A stretch of DNA of 32,995 nt from an uncultured Mycoplasmatota bacterium (GCA_949288035.1 CASEIJ010000023.1:1-32995); one strand, 5' to 3'; shown: positions 6,981 to 15,826, counted from the stretch's first letter. Made by a program: numbers and translations. Notes: generated by a model from the sequence alone, not told the origin.

Positions 6981-8261
6981 ATGAAACGATTCAAAAGTTC
7001 AAAGCTTTGCAAATGGATGTTATTGACACTTATTTTATTAATTATGCCAGTGTTTGCAAATGCCAAAGAAGCACCTGCGACATTACAAGTAAGTACAAAT
7101 GCGCCATGGACAACACCATACCTAGAACCAGGGTTATATTATGCTCAAAACTATTTAAATGATGGTAGAGTAGCATACTGTTTAGAGCTAGGTAAAGATA
7201 ATCCAACTGGTTTAACAGTTGCGAAGATCAAAAAGTTGGATAAAGGTTATCAATATTTAATTGAAAATGGATATCCAAATAAAAGTATTACTGGTGATGC
7301 TGATAAAGATACTTATATTACACAGGTAGCTATTTATTGGTATGGAGATCGTATTGCTGGAGTACCAGATGGTAAAGATGGAATGATTCCAGCATATTAT
7401 AAACAAAATCCAACCGATCCACAAAATGTAAAACCAAAAATTGAAGCATTATTAAATGGTGCTTTATCGGCACGTAATACAAGTGATGCAAAAGCAAGTA
7501 TTAGTGCATCAGCAACACAAAAAATGAATTTTTCAGAAGATAAAAAATACTTTGTTTCATCTTTAGTTACAGTAAATGGAAGTTCTAATATGAAATCATA
7601 TACTGTAAATATTACTTCTGGAGCGCAAAAAGCAATTATTTATGATGAAAGTGGAAAACCACGTTCTACATTTAATCCAGGAGAGAAATTCTATATTCGT
7701 GTTCCTGTTGAGGAATTAGGAAATAAAGAATTAGTGACTGTAAAAATTACAGGTAAATTTGTAAATAAAGTATTATATTCTTACTCAGGTGGTTCTTCAT
7801 ATCAAACAATTGCACCACCAGAGACTTATGATGAAGAAACAACAGCTAGTACAACAGTTTCATTCTATCCAAGCTATGGAAAAATTACAATTATAAAACA
7901 AGATGCAACAACGAAAGAATCTTTAGCTGGAGCAAAATTAGTATTAAAAGATTCAGACGGTAACATCGTAGCAGAATGGACAACAACAGAAGATGCATAT
8001 ACGATTAATTACTTACCATTTGGTGAATATACATTAGAAGAGGTAAGTGCACCATCTGATTATGTTTTAAGTAAAGAAATCATCCATATTACAATTTCAG
8101 AAGATACTCCTGAACAGGAAACAATTATGTATAATCAACCATATGTAGAGGTTCCTGATACTTCTTCTAAAAGTTCAACAGTACTAACAGTAATGGGATT
8201 TGTCATTCTTACATTAGGGGCTGGAACAATTTATGCGACTAAGAAAAAACATTCTAAATAA
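6981..8261 (+). CDS. Sortase-anchored surface adhesin with thioester domain and one SpaA/Cna_B domain
   Basis: A 426-aa secreted wall protein. The signal peptide is about 1-28. The N-terminal domain (about 35-165) matches the thioester-domain pattern of Gram-positive adhesins: AYCLEL with Cys67 and TQVAIYW with Gln115, the pair that forms an internal Cys-Gln thioester able to bond covalently to host targets. A beta-rich middle region follows (about 170-295). Then comes one SpaA/Cna_B domain (about 300-388) with the isopeptide trio Lys306, Glu354 and Asn385. The C-terminus is a sorting signal: VPDTSS (391-396) instead of LPxTG, a hydrophobic helix and the tail KKKHSK. A sortase gene overlaps its 3' end. 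The likely role is attachment to host cells or matrix. The host ligand is unknown, and thioester formation is inferred from motifs only. Confidence 0.88.
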   Translation: MKRFKSSKLCKWMLLTLILLIMPVFANAKEAPATLQVSTNAPWTTPYLEPGLYYAQNYLNDGRVAYCLELGKDNPTGLTVAKIKKLDKGYQYLIENGYPNKSITGDADKDTYITQVAIYWYGDRIAGVPDGKDGMIPAYYKQNPTDPQNVKPKIEALLNGALSARNTSDAKASISASATQKMNFSEDKKYFVSSLVTVNGSSNMKSYTVNITSGAQKAIIYDESGKPRSTFNPGEKFYIRVPVEELGNKELVTVKITGKFVNKVLYSYSGGSSYQTIAPPETYDEETTASTTVSFYPSYGKITIIKQDATTKESLAGAKLVLKDSDGNIVAEWTTTEDAYTINYLPFGEYTLEEVSAPSDYVLSKEIIHITISEDTPEQETIMYNQPYVEVPDTSSKSSTVLTVMGFVILTLGAGTIYATKKKHSK

Positions 8262-8907
8262 AAAAAGCCATTGCCTCGTCTTTGGCTTTTTCCTATTTTG
8301 TCTTGGTTTATACCTTTTCTCATATTCTTATATTACAAATAAACGTCAAGAAATCTTTGATGGTATGAATTTTAAATTATATGAACAAAATGAAAAAGGT
8401 ATTACAAGTGAAGAAATTGATGTCCCAGAAATTACTGTAGCGAATGATACAGAAACAGCTACAGAAGTAGATGATGATGGGGTAGTTGTTCCAAAATATC
8501 AAGATAATGCGAATTATATTGGTACAATTACCATTCCCAAAATCAATTTAAAAGCAGGTTTTGTATCTATGAATTCAAAGGAAAACGATGTTGATAAGCA
8601 CGTAGCAATTATGCCTACAAGTACTTATCCAGATGTCGCTTTCGGGAACTTTATTTTAGCAGCACATTCAGGACGTGGAAAAATCGCATATTTTAATGAT
8701 TTATATAAATTAAATGTTGGAGATACTGTCACAATAGAGTATCAAGGACAAAATTATACTTATCAAATTGTAAACATTTATGAAGAGAAAAAAACAGGAA
8801 AAGTAGCAATTCATCGTAATTTCAATAAGACAACATTAACATTAATTACATGTACAAATCATAATAGTAAGACACAAACAATATATATCGCTGAACTCAT
8901 AAACTAA
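8233..8907 (+). CDS. Sortase family transpeptidase with Gln at the catalytic Arg position
   Basis: A membrane-bound sortase, 224 aa, expected to cleave the sorting signal of a surface protein and join it to the wall or to another subunit. One N-terminal transmembrane helix (about 14-33) is followed by a linker and the sortase barrel. His145 (AAHSG) and Cys207 (LITCT) are in place. At the position of the third catalytic residue, where SrtA has KRKIFVA, this protein reads TQTIYIA, so Gln215 stands for Arg. The start at 8233 overlaps the adhesin gene by 29 nt in another frame. No later start keeps the membrane helix, and the second sortase has a matching helix plus KLYEQN motif, so the long form is right. 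Its own ribosome site is weak. Activity is uncertain. Confidence 0.85.
   Translation: MRLRKNILNKKSHCLVFGFFLFCLGLYLFSYSYITNKRQEIFDGMNFKLYEQNEKGITSEEIDVPEITVANDTETATEVDDDGVVVPKYQDNANYIGTITIPKINLKAGFVSMNSKENDVDKHVAIMPTSTYPDVAFGNFILAAHSGRGKIAYFNDLYKLNVGDTVTIEYQGQNYTYQIVNIYEEKKTGKVAIHRNFNKTTLTLITCTNHNSKTQTIYIAELIN
8262..8291 (+). terminator. Terminator-like hairpin inside the sortase reading frame
   Basis: AAAAAGCCA (8262-8270) and TGGCTTTTT (8283-8291) form a 9-bp stem with a 12-nt loop, directly after the adhesin stop codon. By position it is the adhesin terminator, yet it lies within codons 10-20 of the overlapping sortase gene. It could make the adhesin transcript much more abundant than the sortase transcript. 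Confidence 0.6.
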
Positions 8908-8926
8908 TAAAAAGGGGGTGGGAGTT

Positions 8927-9898
8927 ATGGTTCAAATGTCGATATTAGATAAATTGGGAATCTTTATACAGACTTTCTTTACATCAAAACTCCCATTACT
9001 TTTTATCTTAATTGCCTTTATTTTCTATTATTGTAAGAAAGTAAGAAAGACAATTGCGAAAAAAGAAGCATATATTCTCTATGGAATATTTAGTTTCATT
9101 GTATTAATGATCTATCATCAAGAAATATTATCTGCATTTGATTATATCATGACAAATCTTTTAACAGGTTATTATTTCCCTGATCTAGCACTTTATTTCT
9201 TGATTGTAATGATAAGTCATATTGCTTTCTTGTCTATCTTCTTTTGCTCTAGATGGACCAAGAAAATTAGAAATTTATGGATTGGACAATTTGTACTGAT
9301 TGAAACGGATTTCCTATTGTTCTTATATTTAGTTTCTAAAAATAAATTAAATGTATCAGATGCTTTATCACTGTACCAAAATGAAAGTGTCTTTGCTTTA
9401 TTAGAATTAGTAACTTTTATTGCATTTATTACGTTTATTCTATTAATTCTTTGTCTTATCTTAGATAGAGAAAAGATTTTCCACAGGAAAACAGAACAAG
9501 AGACAATCGTTGAACCAACAGTGATTGAAGTGCAAAAACCAGTTATACAAACAGAAGTTGTTTATCGTGATAAAGATACCAGTGTTTTAAAAGAAGGATT
9601 AAAGAATTTTCAAACAGAATTAAATGAAACTGATATCATTAGTAGTCATGAACTTCGTATGTTAAAAATTAAACAGAAAAAAGATTTATTAAAAATCTAT
9701 AAAAAAATGATGGAGTTGCAAATTCATTTAAATGATGAAGATTTTGATATTCAAGATGACTTTGATGATATCGAAGCATTGTTAGATGATACCGAAACAA
9801 ATACAGAACAAAATTTTAGACAGTATATTGATCAAAAAGAAAATATCCATAAAAATCAAATGAAGAAAGTAAATCAATTATTAGAAAATAATCTCTAG
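8927..9898 (+). CDS. Unknown five-helix membrane protein with charged C-terminal domain
   Basis: A 323-aa protein not matched to a family. Five hydrophobic segments (about residues 16-34, 46-64, 86-108, 120-140 and 155-180) are followed by a hydrophilic region of about 140 residues. That region is rich in Glu, Asp, Lys and Gln and looks helical or coiled coil, with an acidic patch (DDFDDIEALLDD) before the end. I chose the ATG at 8927, with AGGGGG eight bases upstream. The gene lies between the first sortase and the second adhesin, in the same direction and 19 nt after the sortase, so it belongs to the surface locus. It may be a membrane partner or assembly scaffold for sortase substrates, but nothing in the sequence proves this. 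Confidence 0.75.
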   Translation: MVQMSILDKLGIFIQTFFTSKLPLLFILIAFIFYYCKKVRKTIAKKEAYILYGIFSFIVLMIYHQEILSAFDYIMTNLLTGYYFPDLALYFLIVMISHIAFLSIFFCSRWTKKIRNLWIGQFVLIETDFLLFLYLVSKNKLNVSDALSLYQNESVFALLELVTFIAFITFILLILCLILDREKIFHRKTEQETIVEPTVIEVQKPVIQTEVVYRDKDTSVLKEGLKNFQTELNETDIISSHELRMLKIKQKKDLLKIYKKMMELQIHLNDEDFDIQDDFDDIEALLDDTETNTEQNFRQYIDQKENIHKNQMKKVNQLLENNL

Positions 9899-9927
9899 AA
9901 AAAAATTATCTAAAGATTATTTTTTTT
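9885..9927 (+). terminator. Terminator after the five-helix membrane protein gene
   Basis: AAAATAATCT (9885-9894) pairs with AGATTATTTT (9914-9923), with an inner TAGA/TCTA pairing, and is followed by TTTT. It overlaps the 3' end of the gene and splits the surface locus into two transcription units. Confidence 0.7.
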
Positions 9928-9977
9928 GCAGGAATTTGTCCCCCTTATATCGTAAGTAATTGATAGGAGGGATAAAT

Positions 9978-12290
9978 ATGAAGAAAAAATTATTGACATT
10001 GAGTGTACTTTTGTTTTTCATGATGATATCAGTTTGTCATGCAGGAACAAATGATACCAATATTCGTATTGCGTATATGGAAAATACTTATACGAATTTA
10101 AACATTTTAGGAAAGGAGTTTTCTAATAAGCAAGGTTATGTGTTTGCTAACAATAAAATTGCTTATTGTGTAGAACCAGGAATTTATATCTTATCTAATC
10201 TTTATGATTCTACACCTTATTTTGATATTGCTCATATTACGAATGATCAAAAAGAAAAAATGGAATTATATGCTTATTATGGATATCAGTATCCAAACCA
10301 TCAGAGTAGAAATTATTATCTAGCAACCCAACAGTTAATCTGGGAAACATTAGGTATGACGAATATTTTATTTACAACAGGATTAAATCGTACTGGTCAA
10401 GTCATATTGGTTTCAAATGAAAAAAATGAAATATTAAATTTAATAAAGAAACACCAAAATAAACCATCATTTGATGGTAAAACATTTTCTTTCCAATCAG
10501 GAGAAGAAAAAACGATGACTGATACCAATCAAGTGCTAGCAGAATATCAGTTAAAAAAAGAAAATCCAGAAGTGCAAAAAGAGGGGAATCAACTTACCAT
10601 TAGAGCATATCAAGTAGGTTCTCATACATTAGAACTTTATAAACTTATGAATACAGATACAAGTATGATCTATCGGAAAGAAAATTCACAGACACTAGCA
10701 ACTTTTGGAATTCATAGTGAAATAAATTCTTATTTAAAATGGAATACAGAAGGTTATAACATAGAATTATTAAAACAAGATGCAAAAACGAAAGGGGAAG
10801 CTCCAAAGGGTAGAAGCTTAAAAGGAGCGCAATATGAAGTAAGAAATAAACAAGGGGAGTTAGTAGATACATTAGTAACTGATGAAAATGGGTTTGCGAA
10901 ATCAAAAGAATTACCAAAAGATGTATATCATGTTAAAGAAATAACACCGTCTTATGGCTATGTTTTAGATGATAAAACATATGTTGTAAAAATATATGAA
11001 CATGGGAAAATATATCCAATGACAGTTTATGAAACACCTGAAGAAAAAACATTGGTCTTAAAAAAGTATTTAGAAGATATTGATCAGGAAAAAAATATTC
11101 CAGAACCAGCTATTACTTTTCAAATATTAAATATCAATACCAATGAAATGATACTAGTTGCAACAAATGATTTAGGAATTGCACAAGTATCACTTCCTTT
11201 TGGCACCTATCGCATTCATCAGTTAAATACAACAGAGCAATATCAAAAAGTAGAGGATTTTGAAGTAGTAATTGATGATCAAACAGAAGATACTATTACA
11301 TATGAATTATTCAATAAACCAGAAACAGGTATGATACACTTACATAAAGTAGGAGAAGAGAATGTACCTTTATCTGATGTAACATTTGAATTATACCGTG
11401 GAGAAAAATTAATCTCCACAAAAAAGACTGATGATGATGGTAATATTGTATGGGAACAATTACCATTTGGTAATTATTGCTTAAAAGAAATAAAAACGCA
11501 AGAAGGATATCAATTAGATCAAGAAATGCATTGCTTTTATTTAAAAGGAAAAGAAGAAAAAGAAATGAAACTAAAAAATGAACAATATAAAATTCATTTG
11601 GAATTTACAAAATTAGGAGAAAAGATGAATGGAATCAATCAAGGAAAAGTACAATATGAAACAATTCCCTTAGAAAATGTAGAGTTTACATTATATGATA
11701 GGAATGATCAAGAATTGTTGAAATTGAAAAGTGATGAGCAGGGTAAAATAATCATCCATCAACATTTAAAACCTGGTACTTATTATTTAAAAGAAACAAA
11801 AACTTTAAAAGGGTATCAATCTAATTTAGAACAATATCCATTTGTTGTAACGAATGATTATCAATTAGAACTACAATTTGATCCAGTTATTAAAAATGAA
11901 TGGAAAAAGGGAACTGTTATTTTAAATAAGAAGGATGAACAGGGGCTTCCATTAAATAATACTACATTCGCATTATATAATCGTGAGGGAACACTTCTAT
12001 ATAAAAAGACAACAGATGGAAGCGGTATCATTCGTGTTGAAAACTTACCAAGTGGAAATTATTATTGGAAAGAAGTCAAATCAAAAAAAGGGTATCTTTT
12101 AAAAACAGATGAGATTCCATTTACAATTCAAGACCATGAACAAGTCGTAACATTGCAAGTAACAAATCAATTGGAACAATATCCAAATACGGAAAACTAT
12201 ATTGAAAAAACGAAAAAATGGATTATAGGGATTACGATTGTTGGGTGTGGTATTTTAATTTTTGGAATGGTGTTAGAGAAAAGAAGATGA
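9978..12290 (+). CDS. Large sortase-anchored adhesin with thioester domain and five SpaA/Cna_B repeats
   Basis: A 770-aa secreted wall protein. The signal peptide is about 1-22. The N-terminal thioester domain shows AYCVEPG with Cys64 and ATQQLIW with Gln118. From about 260 on there are five SpaA/Cna_B-type domains: 261-352, 358-448, 452-535, 538-642 and 645-731. Domains 3, 4 and 5 keep the isopeptide trio (Lys457/Glu504/Asn534, Lys545/Glu606/Asn640, Lys651/Glu699/Asn730). Domain 1 ends in Glu352 where Asn is expected, and domain 2 has Gln415 for the Glu. The C-terminus has YPNTE (735-739) as a sorting motif, a hydrophobic helix and EKRR. AGGAGG lies eight bases before the ATG. It overlaps the second sortase gene by 4 nt. 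This is a stalk-like adhesin with a reactive tip; the ligand is unknown. Confidence 0.88.
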   Translation: MKKKLLTLSVLLFFMMISVCHAGTNDTNIRIAYMENTYTNLNILGKEFSNKQGYVFANNKIAYCVEPGIYILSNLYDSTPYFDIAHITNDQKEKMELYAYYGYQYPNHQSRNYYLATQQLIWETLGMTNILFTTGLNRTGQVILVSNEKNEILNLIKKHQNKPSFDGKTFSFQSGEEKTMTDTNQVLAEYQLKKENPEVQKEGNQLTIRAYQVGSHTLELYKLMNTDTSMIYRKENSQTLATFGIHSEINSYLKWNTEGYNIELLKQDAKTKGEAPKGRSLKGAQYEVRNKQGELVDTLVTDENGFAKSKELPKDVYHVKEITPSYGYVLDDKTYVVKIYEHGKIYPMTVYETPEEKTLVLKKYLEDIDQEKNIPEPAITFQILNINTNEMILVATNDLGIAQVSLPFGTYRIHQLNTTEQYQKVEDFEVVIDDQTEDTITYELFNKPETGMIHLHKVGEENVPLSDVTFELYRGEKLISTKKTDDDGNIVWEQLPFGNYCLKEIKTQEGYQLDQEMHCFYLKGKEEKEMKLKNEQYKIHLEFTKLGEKMNGINQGKVQYETIPLENVEFTLYDRNDQELLKLKSDEQGKIIIHQHLKPGTYYLKETKTLKGYQSNLEQYPFVVTNDYQLELQFDPVIKNEWKKGTVILNKKDEQGLPLNNTTFALYNREGTLLYKKTTDGSGIIRVENLPSGNYYWKEVKSKKGYLLKTDEIPFTIQDHEQVVTLQVTNQLEQYPNTENYIEKTKKWIIGITIVGCGILIFGMVLEKRR

Positions 12291-12802
12291 GATGGATAAA
12301 ATATGTAGGAATGATTATATTAATCAGTGTCATGCTTTATACGTTTTTATTTCATCAGAATGAAACAAAGAAAGAACAGAAAAAGAAAATAGAAATAAAA
12401 TTATATGAGCAAAATAGAATAAGAAATAGTGATATATTGGGAATGATTGAATTAGTTCGTACCAATAAAAAAAGTATGATTAAAAAAGGAAACATAGAAG
12501 AAATTATTGCTCAAAATCAAGTTGTATCGTTAAATCAAACACTAGATATTTCAAATACCATTTATTTAGCTGGACATAGTGTACCATCTGTTTTTAATGA
12601 TTTACATCAAAGCCAAATAGGAGATTCCATTATATTAACCATTAAAAATAAAAAATATCATTACTTAATTCAAAATAAGAAAAAAGTATATACAAATGAT
12701 TTTTCACCATTAGTTTCTACAGCATATCATTTGGTGTTAATTACATGTACAACAAATCCACAAATACGATTATTAGTATTTGCTGAATTAACAGAAGATT
12801 GA
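12287..12802 (+). CDS. Sortase family transpeptidase (complete catalytic triad)
   Basis: A short membrane sortase, 171 aa, with an N-terminal transmembrane helix (about 5-22) and a compact barrel. The triad is complete: His97 (LAGHSV), Cys154 (LITCTT) and Arg161 (QIRLLVF). It shares the KLYEQN segment after the helix and the C-terminal FAEL/IAEL end with the first sortase, so the two are paralogs. The ATG overlaps the adhesin TGA (ATGA), giving translational coupling, and this fits a dedicated sortase for the adhesin with the YPNTE signal. The class (A-F) cannot be fixed from sequence alone. The barrel is near the lower size limit for the family. Confidence 0.88.
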   Translation: MRWIKYVGMIILISVMLYTFLFHQNETKKEQKKKIEIKLYEQNRIRNSDILGMIELVRTNKKSMIKKGNIEEIIAQNQVVSLNQTLDISNTIYLAGHSVPSVFNDLHQSQIGDSIILTIKNKKYHYLIQNKKKVYTNDFSPLVSTAYHLVLITCTTNPQIRLLVFAELTED

Positions 12803-12865
12803 CATATGAGATTGACGAATATGACGAAAGAGGGTAAGATGAAAGTAAGATGATAGAGGTGTAAT

Positions 12866-13546
12866 ATGAAACATAAACAAGATGAAATTTTAATTCATTC
12901 ATTACCAGGATCTTTAGATAATGTAAATTTTATTGTCAATCACGATAAAAATAATGTGAAACATTTTCATGAAATTTCTGGATTAATCAAAGAGATGATC
13001 TATGAAAGAGCAACGACGAAAGCTGTTGAAATTCCAAATAAAAATGGTTCTATTACTTATGTTTTTAAAGTGAATAAAGACTCTAAAAAACAAAGTGGAG
13101 TTAGTCAAGTTCGTGTTGTATTAGGAAAAGATGCAGTTGATAATTTGGAACTAGTTGAAAATGAAATGACCATGCAAGAAGTGATGGAATCTTATAGTGA
13201 TACAGTGGTTAAATTAAAAAATGAACATAAATTCGCAGCACTTGGAAAAGCGGTAAGAAATGTGGTTTTAGCAGGTGGAATTACGGGTGCAGCATTATTT
13301 GGAATTGGATATGCAACAGATGTAGAACAACCAAATGGATTTGATCAATTGGCTCCAGAAGTTCAACAAGACATGCGTAATCGTGGTTATGTGAGTGATC
13401 ATGGATATGATTTATTAAGTGATGAGCTAAAAGAAAAAATTTCATTTGATGAATTTTATGGCATGTTTGGATATGATGTATTAAATGGTAATTTGAATAT
13501 GGATCGAGTAGAGGAATATGCTGAGTCTATGGGACATTCGAGATAA
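12866..13546 (+). CDS. Conserved-looking protein of unknown function
   Basis: A 226-aa protein I do not recognise. The first ~130 residues are soluble and mixed alpha/beta in appearance. A hydrophobic, glycine- and alanine-rich segment follows (about 132-150, VVLAGGITGAALFGIGYA). The acidic C-terminal ~75 residues include two short repeats of hydrophobic plus Asp/Glu residues (FDQLAPEVQQDM and YDLLSDELKEKI). The latter resemble short helical motifs that bind partners, but I name no family. A GAGGTG site precedes the ATG. It stands alone between the sortase and recD2 and ends in a clear terminator. Confidence 0.75.
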   Translation: MKHKQDEILIHSLPGSLDNVNFIVNHDKNNVKHFHEISGLIKEMIYERATTKAVEIPNKNGSITYVFKVNKDSKKQSGVSQVRVVLGKDAVDNLELVENEMTMQEVMESYSDTVVKLKNEHKFAALGKAVRNVVLAGGITGAALFGIGYATDVEQPNGFDQLAPEVQQDMRNRGYVSDHGYDLLSDELKEKISFDEFYGMFGYDVLNGNLNMDRVEEYAESMGHSR

Positions 13547-13564
13547 AGGCATATGCCTTTTTTG
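13545..13564 (+). terminator. Terminator of the 226-aa gene
   Basis: AAAGGC-ATAT-GCCTTT followed by TTTT, overlapping the stop codon. Confidence 0.85.
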
Positions 13565-13571
13565 ATTGTAA

Positions 13572-13580
13572 TGGTATAAT
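13572..13580 (+). promoter_or_regulatory. Extended -10 promoter of recD2
   Basis: TGGTATAAT, a perfect extended -10, lies 23 nt before the recD2 GTG. The -35 position falls in the preceding terminator and is poor. Confidence 0.6.
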
Positions 13581-13602
13581 AAAAAAAGAAAGAGGTGAGA
13601 AT

Positions 13603-15813
13603 GTGAAATATTATATCAAAGGGAATTATCGTCGTAGTATTTTCTCATCTCCGAAAGGATATATCATAGGAATTTTTAAAGTACGAGAAACAAATGATGA
13701 AAGATTAAAAGACTATGTCAATAAAACAATTACATTTACAGGATATTTTCATGAATTAAACGAAGATGATAATTACATATTTTACGGAGAAGGAATAGAA
13801 CATCCAAAATATGGATTTCAATTTCAAGTAAGTGAATATGAGAAAATAAAACCAGAAGATAAAGATGGAGTGATTGCTTTTTTATCTAGTGATTTATTTC
13901 CTGGGATTGGTGAGAAACAAGCAACTTTAATTGTCGAAGTGTTAGGAGAAAAAGCATTAGAAAAAATCTTGGAAGATGCTTCTTGTTTAGCATTAGTACC
14001 CAAACTATCTACGAAAAAAGCAAAAAGAATATATGATGTATTGGTGAAATATGAAGAGAGTCATAAGACCATTGTCTATTTAACAGAATTAGGCTTTTCA
14101 ATGAAAGATGCATTAAATATTTATAATACTTATAAATCGTATACAATTGAACATTTAGAACATAATATATATGAATTAATGGATGAAGTAGATGACATTT
14201 CATTTATAAAATTAGATGAAATAGCAAGAAAACAGAATATAGATCCATTGGATGAAAGAAGAATCCGGGCTTGTATTTTATATATGATTCGTACGCTTAC
14301 ATTTCAAACTGGTAATACTTATTTTTCACAAGAGGAAATATATCAAGCAGTTTGTACTTATTTAAAAAACGAATTAGATAGTGATACCTTTTCTACATTA
14401 TTAAATGAATTAATTGATGATGAAAAAATATATCAAGAAGAAGAAAGATATTATGAAGCAGAAATATACCAAGCAGAAGTAGAAATTGCTGATAAAATGA
14501 GTTATTTATGTCATTTACCACAGTTAAAATATAAAAACTTAGATAAAACGATAGAAAGTTATGAAGAAAGTTGTGGTGTCACTTATAATGAAAAACAAAA
14601 TAAAGCAATCAAAGAAGCATTAACCAATCACTGTGTCATTATCACAGGTGGTCCAGGAACAGGAAAAACAACAATTATTAAAGCAATTATTGAATTATAT
14701 CAAAAATTGAATCATTTAAATTATGATCAATTAGAATCAGAAATTCGTCTTTTAGCACCTACTGGACGTGCTAGTAAAAGAATGAGTGAAACAACATTAT
14801 TACCAGCTAGTACCATTCATCGCTTTTTAAAATGGAATAAAGAAACAAATGAATTTGGTGTTAATTCCTTTCATAAAGATCATGGTAAATTCATTATTGT
14901 CGATGAAGTGAGTATGATTGATATATCACTTTTACATAGCCTATTAGATGGGTTAGAGAATCATATACAAATTATTTTTGTAGGTGATTATAATCAATTG
15001 CCAAGTGTTGGTCCAGGGCAAATTTTAAAAGATTTCATTGAAAGTGATATGATTCCCATGGTAGAGTTAGATTTACTGTATCGACAGGATGAAAATTCAT
15101 ATATTACAACACTTGCTCAAGAAATTAAAGAAAATGACTTAAGTGATAATTTTTTAAAAGAAAAAAGTGATTATGTTTTTTTACAGTGTTCTAGTTTATC
15201 ACTACGTAAAAATTTAAAAGGAATTTGTAAACAAATTTTAGAAAAAGGATATACTGAAAAACAAGTACAAGTGATGGCTCCTATGTATCGTGGTATGAAC
15301 GGAATAGATAACTTAAATAAAGAATTACAAGAAGTATTTAATCCACCATCTATCGATAAAAGAGAATTTACTTATGGAGATGTCATTTTTAGAGAACATG
15401 ATAAAATATTACAACTTGTAAATATGCCTGATGAGAATGTTTTTAATGGTGATATTGGAACGATTGAAAGAATTGTATTGGAATCAGAAAGTACATCTAA
15501 GAAAAAAGAAATATATATTGATTATGACGGTTTATTAGTAAAATATTTACCAAAAGATTTTAATAGTATTAAACATGGTTTTGTAATTACCATTCATAAA
15601 TCACAGGGAAGTGAATTCCCAGTGGTTATTATGCCACTTAGCATGTCATATCATCGTATGCTTTATCGTAAATTAGTTTATACAGGAATTACAAGAGCCA
15701 AAAAGAAGTTGATATTATTAGGTGAACCACAAGCATTTTTAGAGAGTATTAAAAATAATCAAGAACAAATTCGTAAAACCACTTTAAAAGAACGTTTAAA
15801 ACAAAAAATATAG
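13603..15813 (+). CDS. recD2: RecD2-type ATP-dependent DNA helicase
   Basis: A 5'-3' superfamily 1B DNA helicase of the RecD2/TraA class, found in bacteria without RecBCD and linked to repair and replication-fork upkeep. The 736-aa protein has the N-terminal extension of the class: an OB-like start and helix-hairpin-helix repeats (LFPGIGEKQA near residue 100). The motor core follows: Walker A GGPGTGKTT (about 349-357), VDEVSM, GDYNQLPSVGPG, and near the end TIHKSQGSEFPVV and TGITRAKKKL. All helicase motifs are present. Translation begins with GTG at 13603, set by AGAGGTGAG just upstream; the overlapping ATG hits a stop at once. It is followed by its own terminator. Confidence 0.95.
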   Translation: MKYYIKGNYRRSIFSSPKGYIIGIFKVRETNDERLKDYVNKTITFTGYFHELNEDDNYIFYGEGIEHPKYGFQFQVSEYEKIKPEDKDGVIAFLSSDLFPGIGEKQATLIVEVLGEKALEKILEDASCLALVPKLSTKKAKRIYDVLVKYEESHKTIVYLTELGFSMKDALNIYNTYKSYTIEHLEHNIYELMDEVDDISFIKLDEIARKQNIDPLDERRIRACILYMIRTLTFQTGNTYFSQEEIYQAVCTYLKNELDSDTFSTLLNELIDDEKIYQEEERYYEAEIYQAEVEIADKMSYLCHLPQLKYKNLDKTIESYEESCGVTYNEKQNKAIKEALTNHCVIITGGPGTGKTTIIKAIIELYQKLNHLNYDQLESEIRLLAPTGRASKRMSETTLLPASTIHRFLKWNKETNEFGVNSFHKDHGKFIIVDEVSMIDISLLHSLLDGLENHIQIIFVGDYNQLPSVGPGQILKDFIESDMIPMVELDLLYRQDENSYITTLAQEIKENDLSDNFLKEKSDYVFLQCSSLSLRKNLKGICKQILEKGYTEKQVQVMAPMYRGMNGIDNLNKELQEVFNPPSIDKREFTYGDVIFREHDKILQLVNMPDENVFNGDIGTIERIVLESESTSKKKEIYIDYDGLLVKYLPKDFNSIKHGFVITIHKSQGSEFPVVIMPLSMSYHRMLYRKLVYTGITRAKKKLILLGEPQAFLESIKNNQEQIRKTTLKERLKQKI

Positions 15814-15826
15814 GGAATACTAACAA

